From the NCBI GenBank assembly GCA_033297205.1, contig MU859133.1, forward strand, positions 1 through 64,000: a stretch of DNA of 64,000 bases. Direction: 5' to 3'. This document shows positions 1-11,200 of this stretch, one piece after another; the first letter of the stretch is position 1; each line of letters opens with the position of its first letter. The DNA is from Pseudoneurospora amorphoporcata (Eukaryota > Ascomycota > Sordariomycetes > Sordariales > Sordariaceae). The position numbers and the translations under genes are program-made. A model generated the notes under the pieces. The model did no database searches. It was not told the origin of the DNA and saw only the letters and a program-made list of their open reading frames with translations.

Positions 1-389
1 CTAGGGAGAATGCTGAACAGGTTCGAGAATCCAGAATGCAGTGGTGAAACCTCTGTGTTCTAGTAGATTCTGTGGAGGCTGAGTCGACTGATTCCATGAC
101 GTAGAAGGAATAGTGTCCTCAGCAATCAGCCTTCTATGCTACAAGGTAGTACAAGGCAGTTACAAGGAACAGTACTAGCCACACGTTAATATATCCCCAC
201 CTAGGTAGGTTCTGTATATTAAATAAGGATCGCGTACATATAGTCATCGACCATCGCGAGCTCTCCTCTCTAGATCTTTTCCAGATCACTAATTTACATA
301 CATTCAAATAACACATATACTGTACTTTTCACAATACCTTCTCAACAGTATTATAGGAAGATTTTTGAGAAGGATATCCAAATACTCAC
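1..389. other. Left edge, no gene recognised
   Basis: AT-rich sequence outside the left inverted repeat of the DNA transposon. Stops occur in all frames, and the short open stretches have no recognisable motif. It is probably more degraded repeat, but I see no terminal structure here. Confidence 0.4.
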
Positions 390-391
390 TA

Positions 392-430
392 GACGTAGCG
401 ACCTTATAATGCATCCCCTCCTACAACGTA
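392..430 (+). repeat. Left terminal inverted repeat of the pogo element
   Basis: It matches the reverse complement of 2565-2603 over 39 bases with about seven mismatches, all transitions. The outer end GACGTAGCGACC abuts a TA dinucleotide. Confidence 0.88.
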
Positions 431-523
431 TTACATGTAACAACATAGCTATAAATCTAATAACATCAAAAACTAGCCACTTTTGCTAGGTTTTCTACCC
501 TTTTAAATATAGATATTTTAATC

Positions 524-2460
524 TTAATGCTCTTCGATTACATGCAGTAAATATGCAAGTGCTTGCTGTACTTCTGGTATAACAGTTATCTCATCTAGTA
601 TCTAGTGTCATAGGTCTAGCGCCTAGTAATAGTATTTAGCATACAGTTAGCTAGACTACGAGTGCTGGCAATGTACGCCAAGCCAGCAAGGGACTAGCAG
701 GCTCAGAGCCCGTTAGTCCCCTCTAGCCTCTATACGGTTATATGCCTAGACCGTGGGGCTGCCTTAGGCAGTCAGGCACCTATACTAGCGCACGGCCTTA
801 AAGGATAGGCGACAAGGTTTGCCCTACGAGCTAGTCTTTCTTCTCTTTTCTTCTCATAGAACCTTAATTGATTATCTTGGTGTCAGCACTTATGTATCGC
901 TCTGCTGTCCCCTTACATCTGGGTAACTCTCTGGCGCTTGGAAGGTTTCTGGGATACTTTCTGGGCCTTAATGATCTTCTCTATACGTGCAAATTTATCA
1001 TTACCCCCTTCTTTAACTTTTCTTTTAGTTTTGAGCTTCTGGGAGGCCAGCTCTGTCTTCAGATACTGCACCTTATGATGAAGAGCAGCGATTTCAATAG
1101 CGTTATCATCGATCGTCTTTGCTGTCTTAGTAATAACAGTTCTAACATCGCGATCAAGAACAGATATCTTGTTGTGGATGGCATTGAGCACATCCCTAGA
1201 CTTTCTAGGGGTTTTGAAGACAACGTTCCGGTTAGAAAGGTCTGATATAGGTGGTGTTCTAGCTCTGGAAGGCTCGTCTGGGACGACGGGCCTAGCATCG
1301 TCGTTAAAGATAGCCTCAGAGTCGTTAATAATAATAGATCTGTTTACTGGCTATATTCCTATCTTTCTAAACCCTAATCTGAGGTTTCTAGAGCTTACTC
1401 CCTATCGTAATGCTTCTTAATAACACTTAAGAAACTGTTGTTTATTTACTAGTGCAGATGCTAGAAAGGAGGCAAAATCTTTCATTGTATCTTTGAAATA
1501 CAACTTAACAGCTGAAAAGACAGAGCGATCAAGAGGCTGAGTCTTATGCGAGGTATGAAGAGGTATAAAAACGAGCTAGACTCTGTAATAGAAAGCTTCC
1601 ATAAAGAAATCGTCAGTCAAGTAGCTAGAGTGCTCATCGAGGATTAGAAGGCGCTAAGCATCGCCATTAGGCTTCGTTTCTAGTAGATAAACCTCCCTTA
1701 GCCATCGTAAGGCTACCTAGGCATTACTCCAACTGGTAAGGGAGCTGTCGTACTTCCAAGTCTTAAGTTCGTCGTCCATTTCGTCTGGAAACTATTGGCC
1801 CTGCAGGCTGGTACCTATAAAGATGACAACAGGTGTAAGACGACGACCTTCTGCAGTACCGCACTCGATTATAAATACCCAGGTAGTTGCATCAGTCGTT
1901 GTTAGGTATGCCTTTTTAGTTAGGGCGGTCCTAAGTACCTTTCCTCCTTTGCTTTCCAACTCTTGAAGTCTATGTTCGTCTATATTAGCAATGTTGGCTA
2001 GGATAATATCCTTTTTACGAATCTAAGCTTCTAGAAGGTTGAAAAACTTTGTGAAGGCCTCCTTGGTAGATCTTCTGACTCTGGCGGACTCGAGGAGGCT
2101 TGAAAGTTTGGTTCTAATAGTGGAGTTTCTCTTTAGAAATCAGTCTATCCATCGTGCTCCCAGAGGATCAGTATCATAGCCTTGTTTGAGGATAGATGAG
2201 ATAAACTCTGATACTTGACGACGGTTGGGAGCACGGCCAGCCTTCTCCTCATTCAATATCCAGTTGCATAGGAAGCTTTCTTGGGTTGGCGATAACCTCT
2301 GGGTGGATATTTTTGAGTTGCGCTTAGATGTAGTGCCTCGCAGGCGGCGGAACAGGGTGGACTGGGCGACCCCGTATTGTTTCGCTGCAGTTCGTTGGGA
2401 TAGGCTATTGTAAATAGCTTCAAGTGCTTAATCAATTAAGCGATCCTTTTCCGAGCTCAT
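524..2460 (-). pseudogene. Broken pogo/Fot1-like transposase, split by an LTR
   Basis: It starts at the ATG at 2460-2458 and reads in a single frame to a stop at 526-524 if the LTR and one target copy (601-917) are left out, giving about 539 codons, close to the roughly 540 of Fot1. Residues 1-60 contain a helix-turn-helix (SQRTAAKQYGVAQSTLFRRL) typical of the psq/CENP-B DNA-binding region. The DDE core shows D161 (NIDEHRLQ), D275 (ILDEHSSY) and D311 (HKTQPLD), which is DD35D spacing, the pogo/Fot1 signature. Several in-frame stops replace Gln or Trp codons (TAA near codon 11, TGA near 110, further TAGs). The LTR enters after codon 514. The element is not active. Confidence 0.85.
606..917. 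repeat. Solo LTR (family 1) inside the transposase gene
   Basis: A 312-bp copy of the LTR at 2747-3058, beginning TGTCA and ending CCTTACA. It is flanked by TCTAG (601-605) and TCTGG (918-922), a 5-bp target duplication with one G-to-A change. It interrupts the minus-strand transposase 25 codons before its natural stop. Relative to the 2747 copy, most differences here are C-to-T or G-to-A, so this copy took more RIP-type damage. No internal retroelement sequence remains, so it is a product of LTR-LTR recombination. Confidence 0.9.
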
Positions 2461-2564
2461 CATGATAGTTTTGAGTGCGATCGGGCTTGATTTGATAAAA
2501 TAGTGGTTGATCTAAGAAGGAGGGTGTTGTTGTTGATGGAAGGGAAACGCGATGTGGAACGCGA

Positions 2565-2603
2565 TGCGTTGTAAGGGGGGATGCACTGTGGGGTCGCTAC
2601 GTC
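2565..2603 (-). repeat. Right terminal inverted repeat of the pogo element
   Basis: Partner of 392-430, followed directly by TA at 2604-2605. This copy is more GC-rich than the left one, so it has suffered less C-to-T change. Confidence 0.88.
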
Positions 2604-2746
2604 TAGGGCACTGAAGAGCGGATTAGTAGTGAGCCTGATCTTGTAAATAGAAAAAGGCATAAAAGGGAGGGCAACTCTCTTTCTTGTGCCTGGAAGTTAG
2701 TAAATAGAATAATAAGAGATAATTAAGTAAGAGAATAATAAATTAA

Positions 2747-3058
2747 TGTCACAGGTCTGGCGCCCAGTACTAGCATCTGGCACACGGTTAGCCAGACCAC
2801 GAGTGCCGGCAATGCACGCCAACCCGGCAAGGGACCGGCAGGCCCAGAGCTCATTGGTCCCCTCTAGCCTCCATACGGTTACATGCTCAGACCGTGGGGC
2901 TGCCTCAGGCAGTCAGGCACCTATACCAGCGCACGGCCTTAAAAGATAGGCGACAAGGTTCGCCCTACGGGCCAGTCTTTCTTCTCTTTTCTTCTCGTAG
3001 AACCTTAATTGATCATTCTGGTGTCAGCATCTGCGCACTGCTCTGCTGTCCCCTTACA
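2747..3058. repeat. Solo LTR (family 1), well preserved
   Basis: A 312-bp sequence, TGTCAC...CCTTACA, with a perfect 5-bp target duplication ATTAA at 2742-2746 and 3059-3063. It is the same family and exactly the same length as 606-917 but much more GC-rich. It contains the palindromic stretch GTGGGGCTGCC/GGCAGTCAGGCAC. There is no coding sequence. Confidence 0.92.
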
Positions 3059-3063
3059 ATTAA

Positions 3064-4692
3064 ACACTATTATTTTCTTAAAATCTTTATAATATCCCCT
3101 TTTTGAAATCTTTAATCAAATTCTTTAAATATTTTTTCTATCTTCTTTAACACCAACCTTCAAATCCGCACCTCACTATCTTGAAAAAGTATAGAGGTAA
3201 AGCTCTATTTTACTTTCTATCTTTCTTTTTTGTAGTTTTATAACTGTAGTTTAATAACTCTATCTAGTTCTATAGACAAAATCATCAGCTCCAGATCTGC
3301 TCTTCACTATATAAATTTATATAGTAAGGCCCCCGTTCCTTTATTAGTATAAATTTACTTTATTTTAAATAATAATAAGGACGAAATAAGTTTTAAATTC
3401 CTAATTAAATTAATTAATACGGATTTAGGGAGCCTTCGGCTGAGGCTTTCTATAAACGTTAAAGTTATTCTTAAAGCTCTTAGGATATCACTAATTCAAA
3501 AGCTGAAATTCGAATAACGAAGAATTAATTAGTTCTATTGATAATAAAATCTTTTACTCAATTTATGAGAAACCTTAATTTTAAATATATATAAATCTCC
3601 GTTTTTCTAAAAATATTATAATTCATTAGCGGCGGTTAATAAAAACCCCAATTTGATAACCTCAAAAGAAGAAACTAAAACTAAAATAAAGTAAGAAAAA
3701 ACTGATAAGACCGACTTTAACGATAAAATAAAACGAAATCTAAATAAAGAAAAATAAAACAAAAATTTCGGATTACAAATTTAAATAGGAAAGGCCAAAG
3801 GATAATAAGGTAGTAGAGATTTACTCTTCGTTAATTAATATTTGGTAATTAAATATTCGCGAATTATACGTGGAATTTATTTTCTAATTAGTTAAAATTA
3901 TTATTAAACTTCTTATTTTAATAATTCGAATTTTTCTTAGTATTTCTAAGAATTTTAGAATATTATTAGAAGAAGTAAAATTAATTAATAATAAAGTAAT
4001 CCGAAGGACCTATTTTTCAAAAAGTTAGGAGATAAAGCTATCGCAAAATTCCGAGGAACGACTTAGCTTACTAATAGTACTAAAATACTTCTATAAGAAG
4101 GATACTAATAAAGAGGAGTAAGTTTACGCCTTATTAAACAATAATATTAATACTGTTGGTCTTGATATAAATATTATATTATTTATATATTTATAACGGG
4201 TTTACGAGTCCATATTATACTATAAAAGTATAAAGAATATATATATAAGTAATATATACTATAAGTATAAGCCTTATATTTTTGGTTCATTTTATTTAAA
4301 TTTATTCGTTTAAATAACTATTGTTGAAAATTTCTACCATATATAATCCTAACCATCATAAGGAGGTATGAGGGTAGCTGGGTACGTAGCAGGCAGCCTA
4401 AAAAGGTCCAGAAACGCCGTGGCGTTAACCAAGGTCGATGGCGTGACCCGGGTAAATAAAGGAGATAAAGGATTCTTTCAACCTCGAAAGATTCTTTTAA
4501 CCTCGAAAACCTTTCAACTTCAGAAAAGAATTCCTTAGTCTAAACATTTGCGTACGAGATGAAAGAAACCATCTTCTGAACCATCGGAAACCGAAGAATT
4601 CGACGGAGCTGACGGATTTTTCACATCTCAACCAGGTGGCCTAGAAAGTCTATAAGAAGGGAGGTTCCCTTCGAAGAAAGAAAAAGTTTTAT
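3064..4692. other. AT-rich RIP-degraded repeat DNA
   Basis: Very AT-rich with no reading frame of note; TpA-rich words dominate. A sharp return to mixed composition occurs near 4340. It contains the uninterrupted copy of an older repeat at about 3191-3372. From about 4340 to 4690 there is a less degraded stretch with polypurine/pyrimidine repeats (TTTCAACCTCGAAAG-like words) that resembles an untranslated leader, but I cannot assign it to a family. Confidence 0.6.
3191..3372 (+). repeat. Older repeat, uninterrupted copy A
   Basis: It aligns along its length with 5449-5587 joined to 12897-12937, the segments on either side of the Gypsy element. Shared words include AACTCTATCTAGTTC and ATTCCTTTATTAGT (GTTCCTTTATTAGT here). 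Most differences are transitions. It serves as an empty-site reference for the Gypsy insertion. Confidence 0.75.
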
Positions 4693-4697
4693 ATAGC

Positions 4698-5194
4698 TGT
4701 TACGAACGTTAAGCGAAATAACACGGGCCAACCAAGCCACTGGGATACCACAGCCACGTGAAGGCTGGGCAATGTAACCATAACAAGGATGCGGGCTCAT
4801 GGAGGCGAGCCAGGCTCATAGTGGTAAGCCAGGCTCATGGTGGTAAGCCAGGCTCATGGTGGTAAGCCAGGCTCATGAAGGTGAGCCAGGCTCATGGTGG
4901 TGAGCCAGGCTTATGAAGGTGAGCTAGGCTCATGAAGGTGAGCCAGCTTAGGGCTCATGAGCCAGTTCGTGGTCAATGAGCCAGACGCATGTAACTAGAA
5001 GGCACTAAGATATAAAGGGACGACTGGAGAACTCAGATTGTCAGATAGTTCTGCAGTAGTCAACAGATCATTATCATTGAAACCAGTATAACGCTGCTAT
5101 ACTTGTTGTGAACCTTTTGGCTTCACCGAACGTCTTCTGATAGTATTCACCTTCAGCTATCCCATTTAGGCAGATCAGACTGCCGTTCGTCACA
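4698..5194. repeat. Solo LTR (family 2) with internal minisatellite
   Basis: A 497-bp sequence running from TGTTACGAACG to CGTTCGTCACA, so its ends form a short inverted repeat. It is flanked by a perfect 5-bp target duplication, ATAGC, at 4693-4697 and 5195-5199. It contains a TATAAAGGG promoter-like box near 5012 and a 19-bp tandem array. It is little damaged by RIP compared with its surroundings, so it may be a recent insertion. No internal retroelement copy lies in the window. Confidence 0.9.
4794..4964 (+). repeat. 19-bp minisatellite in the solo LTR
   Basis: Eight consecutive 19-bp units (consensus GGCTCATGGTGGTAAGCCA, starting at 4794, 4813, 4832, 4851, 4870, 4889, 4908 and 4927) and a diverged ninth to 4964. 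Units vary at two or three positions (GTGGTAA, AAGGTGA). Each unit has the near-palindrome GGCT...AGCC. Confidence 0.93.
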
Positions 5195-5199
5195 ATAGC

Positions 5200-5587
5200 T
5201 TATCAGACACTTTTTCATATCTTTACCAATTAAAAAGCCTACATACACAAACAAAATACTGTTTTACTCCTTTTTGAGTGCCCTACACACCTATGCCTTC
5301 GGAAATCTCCATTTCCTACCAGGCTAGCCTTTTCCTTTATAAAGAAAGGGTAGATCTTTTTTACCTTTTTATCCATCCTTCCGACTTCGAGTTTTACGAT
5401 ATCATCGTTGCAACCCTCCTCCTCGATCGAGCCTCAGAAGCCTTTGCAATAGGTAAATCTCTACTTCACCTTCTATCTTTCTTCTTAGCAGTTTTATAGC
5501 TATAGTTTAACAACTCTATCTAGTTCCATGAACAAAATTATCAACTTTAGATCTGCTCCTCGCTATACAAGTTTGTATAGTGAGGCC
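5200..5587 (+). repeat. Older repeat copy B, left part
   Basis: Positions 5449-5587 match copy A at 3191-3329 and continue at 12897 beyond the Gypsy element. An open stretch at 5278-5460 (MPYTPMPSEISISYQ... then RASEAFAIGK) looks like a short exon followed by GTAAAT and a pyrimidine-rich tract ending in AGCAG. It may be the remains of an element-encoded protein. Family unknown. Confidence 0.55.
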
Positions 5588-5794
5588 TGTTATGGCACTG
5601 GCGGATGGTCCCCAGACACGGGCTATTAGCACGGCTGACATCACGCGCACAGAGCACCAGGGCTCGAAGTCAAAACCCTCGACCCGTGGCGTACCTTTGC
5701 ACCTTTCCCTCTTTTCTTCTCTATCTTGTGATTCTACTATAGACCTGGAATCAACGTGTTAAGCTTGTTTCTCGTGACCACGTCGCTCGTGACA
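5588..5794 (+). repeat. 5' LTR of the Gypsy element
   Basis: It begins TGTTATGG and ends GTGACA. It has the same length as the 3' LTR and differs from it at about 16 of 207 positions, all transitions and many in CpA/TpG context. Confidence 0.95.
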
Positions 5795-5999
5795 ATCACA
5801 AGATCAATCTTACACTTCCAGGGAGGAATCAAAACATCCTATCACTTTCAACAGCAAGCCAAACGAATCGGTCGCAGCCAATCGCGACGATCTTGTATAT
5901 CGCAACTAGCTGTGTCGCATCGTTAAGTCGGTCGCAGTCAATCGTAACGACTCTCTTACGATAGCACATACCCTAGAAGAGAAGTCAGCTAAGGCCACA

Positions 6000-8255
6000 C
6001 TCTAGTAGTCTAAAGTAACTGCTGAAGAGAGCGCTTAAGCTAATAAGGCTCAAAAATAGGCTATACGGGCCCAGAAAGATAAGATTGCCGTAGAGTAAGT
6101 CGTTTTCGATATTGATGATATCCCAATTACGCTAGAGTCAATCGTTAAGCAGGATGACGCCTTCCACCGTCGATCCCTGAATATCATTACTATTAAGGAC
6201 AAATAGGACGCCTAATCCAGAACACTCGATATGTCCAACCTCGAAGACGAAGAGGCCCCGGACAACGTAGAAGAAGCCATCGTGTTTTTCAACTAGGAAG
6301 TCACTGAGAAGATGGCCAACGTGCGTTATACCTTTAAGAGGGAAGACTTGTACGCATTCCTGTATGCGAAGATTAGCGCGATCGCAAAATACTATTCGAA
6401 GAAGGGTGACGGACCGTCCTTCGCTTTCTGGCCGTTAACGATTGTTGGAAAGGAATACTAGTCTGACTACTTTTACCACGACGAGTCCTGTACTGGCCCG
6501 CTGCTCGTCGATCTACCTACCTTCAAGAACATTTGCCAGGACCCCGCTGGTCTTGAGGCGATCTTCTAGGAGATCAAGTTGAGAACGATCCTCGCTGAAG
6601 CCGCCTTAGCTCAGCAACGCGGTTACTAGATCATCACTATCAATTTGAACACCAACCTGGGCAAAATGTACGAACATGCTATGAACTTCCTTAATTACTA
6701 GAAGTCAGTTGAAGACGAGAACGTTGAGTTCAAGAAGAAGATTACCCTCTTGGAGAACACCATCGCCAACGCCGGTTTACGGAAGAGTACCTCGGTGGAG
6801 GACGAGTCTAAGTTCTTGCGGTACGAGAACGTGGCCTTACGTGAAAAGGTCTACAACCTCTAAGATAAAATTCATGACCTCCAAGAGGAAGCCCAGTTGG
6901 GTATCGCCAAGTTGAACGCCGTCATGGGGTAGCGCGCACGCGAGGAGAACGCGAACTTAGGAGCTGCCAACTCCCGTCCTAATCATCGAAATCCGCACAA
7001 CGACCGGAGTCCCTCCCTCGACCGGCAGCGTAGCCGGTCCCCCACCTCTTCCAACAGTTGTTCCAATTGCTCCAAGCTCTTGTCGGAGCTGAATGAGGTT
7101 AAAAACGAGCTGGACAACACTAAGGACTCGCTGCTAGCAGTAAAGGCCCAGGCTAAAGAGTTGGGTACTGAGGTAACGATTAAGGAATGTGAAATTACCG
7201 ACCTAAACGCTGTGATTGCCCGCCTCACTAAAGAAAATTTGGATCTACGTAGATAGAAGAAGAAGGTTACTATCGAGACTACCCCGAAGGATACCGACCG
7301 GTACGATCGTTTAACGGAGGCTACTGATAACGACTCAGACCGCGAAGGTACCTCAACTTCCAACCTCACGACCACCAGCACCGGCCGTTTGTCAGCAAAG
7401 GAAAAAGACCCGCCGTACTTCCACAACGAACAAAATAAGGACACAATTTCCTTCAACGTTTGGTACCGTCGTATCCAGAACAAGCTTAAGCTCAACGCTA
7501 ACTATTTCTTTAACGACGAGGCTAAGAAGATGTATATTGAGAATCGTACTACTGAAAAGGCCGCCCGGGACCTAGAACCTTATTTGGGTAATGGACCGCA
7601 CTGTATTAAGACTTCCCAACAACTGCTAGATTATTTGAAGAACGAGTACCACGACCACAACCGCAAGGAGAAAGCGATCCTCGAGTTCAATGAGCTGGTC
7701 TTCAAGATGAACCAGGATTTCTAGGACTTTCGCAACAGCTTCGTCCGCCTGGTAGGCGAGTGCAACCGCCCAGCTGACACTTAAAAACAAGAGTTCAACT
7801 AGAAACTCCCGACCGACATTTAAAACGTCCTACTGTTTGGGTATAGTGAGGATACCGTAGACTTTCCTACTTTTATTTATATAGCTAAGAAGTGCGTTAA
7901 AAACAGCTAGCGTTTGTGGAAGAATAAGCAGAAGGAGAAGGGTAAGGAGAATACCAGCGGTAAGACTTCCTCCTCAACCTCTAGTACCTCTGGTAAGGCT
8001 AAAGGTACCGGCTTATCCTCGTCCGCAGTTAAGGGCTCGGGCAGTGGTTACCGCCGCCGCCCGGAGATGTCTAAAGAAGAGACCCGTAAATTATTGGAAG
8101 AAGATAAGTGCTTCGTCTACAAATAGACCGGTTACCGCTTTAGGGACTGCCTTAACAAGCGTAATAATTCAAGCCGCATTAACGAACTTGTGGAGCAGTT
8201 CGCTCGCAAGGCTGAGAAGGATAATTCCGAAAAATCTTCCGAGGTAAAAAACTAG
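6000..8255 (+). pseudogene. Gypsy gag, broken by stops
   Basis: The reading frame can be followed from about 6050 to 8250 through many TAG stops. The clearest open parts are 7389-7724 (capsid-like helical segment) and 7914-8126. A Ser/Thr/Gly-rich basic stretch precedes a remnant CCHC zinc knuckle at about 8107-8150 (CFVYK-stop-TGYRFRDC), in which the second Cys and the His have become Tyr, as expected from G-to-A/C-to-T change. The 5' boundary is uncertain because stops hide the original start. Confidence 0.75.
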
Positions 8256-8260
8256 CCACC

Positions 8261-11200
8261 TTGGGCACTATAGACTCCCTCCTAGGGATTAAGTTAATGA
8301 GCATCGGTCCTAGAAAGGACCCAAAAGAGATAGCTAGAACAATAGAGGTAGAGAAGGATTTCTTAAATAGTTATCTAGGTGGGGAGGCCCTGCTTGCCCA
8401 CTGTACTATAGCAAGCAATGGCAAATTATTATCTATAACTAATGCACTTATTGACTTGGGAGTAAACAGAAACATTTTTGTAAGCAAAACCTTCGCTAAC
8501 AAACTTATCGAGGACTTACGAATCGAGCAGCTTTGAGGATTCAAACCCTACGCTGTAGGAGGATACGATGGACGATATAGCGAAATAATCCAACTATGCC
8601 TTCGGGGTACGCTTCAAGTCTAGAATCGCATCCTACCTGACGAAGTGATGATCGTCGTCAACTTAGGGCACGACCTCATCCTCGGAAAACATTGGTTGCA
8701 ACGCCACCGAATGCTAGTCGACGCCTCCAACCGACGCCTAATCTTCTCCCAAACCAAGGAGGAGGAATAAAAAGAGGAGTAAGAGGATCGAGAGGCGCTA
8801 GCGAAGCAACGAGCAACCTTAAAACGAATCCAACAAAGGATACAAGAACTGGAAACGGCCACCGAGATATATCCTGAAGAGCCTAAACCGATATTAATAC
8901 GACCTACGGAACTTTTTAAAGAACTAAGGGTTAGACTAGTCGATAAAGGAAAATTCGAGGAATTGGTTAAAATGGAAAGAGAGCTATACGACTAACGTGC
9001 CCCGCTTAATTACGATGCTGAGTCGAAACTCCCATTTAGGCGAGAATATATCGCGATGTTGGACGCTGAGAGGGCTAACGACCCCTATTAAGGAGAAGAC
9101 GCCCGGGGGCGATACTGGCTGAAGAGGGATAGCGTAGGTTGGTACAGGCATTACGACAACCTGGCCGTTGTAGGGGCTGAAGCCTTCCTGAAGTTTTGCG
9201 AACGCGAATATATAGGAGTGATAAGCCTCTACGAATTAAATCGGTTTATTGAGGATTAGAAAAAGAAGGACTAGATATTGAAGGAAGATGATGTCGAGCT
9301 ACGAGAGCGGGTAAAAAAGGAAGTTCCCGAATATGCCCATTAATACTTGAATGTCTTTAGTAAGAAGTAATCTAATACCCTGCCTGAACACCGTTCCAGC
9401 GATCATAAAATCGAGCTGGAGGAGGACGCTAGGCCCGAGGAACTTGGATATAGCCCGCTATACAAAATGACGTTAGACGAATTGGAGGCTTATCGGAAAT
9501 ACATTAACGAAGCGCTAGCAAAGGGATTCATTGAGAGCAGTTCAGCACCCTAGGCGGCGCCCATCCTTTTCGCTCCAAAGGCAAATGGAGGACTCCGTTT
9601 CTATATCAATTATCGAAAACTAAACACCATCACCCGTAAAGACCGGTACCCACTACCGCTGATCGAGGAGATAATAGCACGAATTAGCCAAGCCAAAATC
9701 TTTATTAAGATTGATATTCGATAGGCCTTCTACCGTATTCGTATATATCCGGACGATGAAGAATTGACGACTTTTAGGACTCGCTACGGAGCCTACAAAT
9801 ATAAGGTATTACCCTTCGGATTGACTAATGGGCTATTTACCTTCTAGAGGTATATTAATGATACCCTGATAGGATACTTAGACGACTTCTATAGTGCGTA
9901 TATCGATAATATTCTAATTTACTCCAACTTATTGGAGGAATATAAGGTTCACGTTAAGAAGGTACTAGCTAGGTTGGAGGCGGCCGGCCTATAAGCGGAC
10001 CTAGATAAGTGCGAATTCTACGTAGAAAAGACGAAGTTCCTAGGATTTATTATTAGGAAAGATGGCGTAGCCGTTAACCCCCAGAAGATCGCCGTTGTGA
10101 AAGACTGGCAAGTCCCTACCAACGTTCAGGGAGTGTAGTCCTTTTTAGGCTTTTGCAATTTCTACCAGAAATTTATGAAGGATTACAGTCGTATAGCCAA
10201 ACCCTTGATTACGCTCACGAAGAAAGGGGAGGAGTATAGCTAGAACAAGGACTGTTAGACGGCTTTCGAGGAACTTAAAGCACGACTACTAAGCGCACCC
10301 ATCCTTGGCTATTTTTAATACGACCGCCCTACTCGTGTGGAAATTGACGTATCTGATAGCGTAGTAGCTGGAGTCTTTTCCCAAGAGACGGAGGGGGACT
10401 GGAAGCCGGTTGCTTTCTTCTTAGAAACTATATACGGCGCCGAGCACAACTACTCAATCCATGACAAGGAGCTGATGGCTATCGTCCGGGCGTTACAGTG
10501 CTGGAGGTCAGAGCTCGTGGGGTTGCAGGCTCCCTTTTTGGTCATCACGGATCACGAAGCATTAAAATATTTTAGTACGAAACGCCTCTTCAATTTACGA
10601 CAAGCCGGGTGGGCCGAGTTCCTAGCCTAGTACTATTTCGTTATCTCCTACCGGCCGGGCAAAGATAATGGCGCCGTTGATGCCCTCTCCAGGAAGTCAG
10701 AGGATTTGAAGATTTAGAAAGCCAAACAAGAGGCGTACCGCACTATCCGCGTCTTTAAAACCCTTGATGACGGCACTATGACCTATTTAGATAATATAAC
10801 CGCAATACAGACACTGGAGGTGCCCACAGCCATTACAGTCATTGATACTAGGATTATAAAAATCGATACGGAAGACTTGAGAACACCGGATGGCCGGGAC
10901 CCTCCTTTACGGGACGAGCTACTAGAAGGGTATATCCTCCTAGACCGCCTGATTCTTGAAAATAAATCCAATAAGGAACTCGAAATCTATCGAGACATAG
11001 CTCGACAGGAGGAGAACGGATATCAACTCATCGCTCACAACAAGATCCTCACCCGATATAGAAAATTGGTCGTTCCCCCAGGCACTCTTCGTACGCAAGT
11101 CATCTATGAGCTTCACTCAAAGATCACTACCGCCCATCCAGGCCGCAACAAGACAAGGCGACTAGTTGCAGCCCAATACTAGTGGCCTGGGATGACGAGT

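Larger units (their letters stand above)
392..2603 (-). mobile_element. Degenerate pogo/Fot1-type DNA transposon
   Basis: A 2.2-kb element bounded by inverted repeats (392-430 and 2565-2603) that share a perfect outer 12 bases, GACGTAGCGACC, and differ at about seven further positions, all transitions. Both ends are flanked by TA (390-391 and 2604-2605), the target duplication expected for the Tc1/mariner-pogo superfamily. It encodes one minus-strand transposase, now broken by stops, and it has itself been invaded by an LTR at 606-917. Without that insertion it would be about 1.9 kb, normal for Fot1-like elements. The damage is mainly C-to-T/G-to-A, consistent with RIP. Confidence 0.88.

Noticed and set aside
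4794..4964. Tandem units considered as a CRISPR-like array
   Set aside because: Units are contiguous 19-mers without spacers, inside an LTR of a eukaryote.
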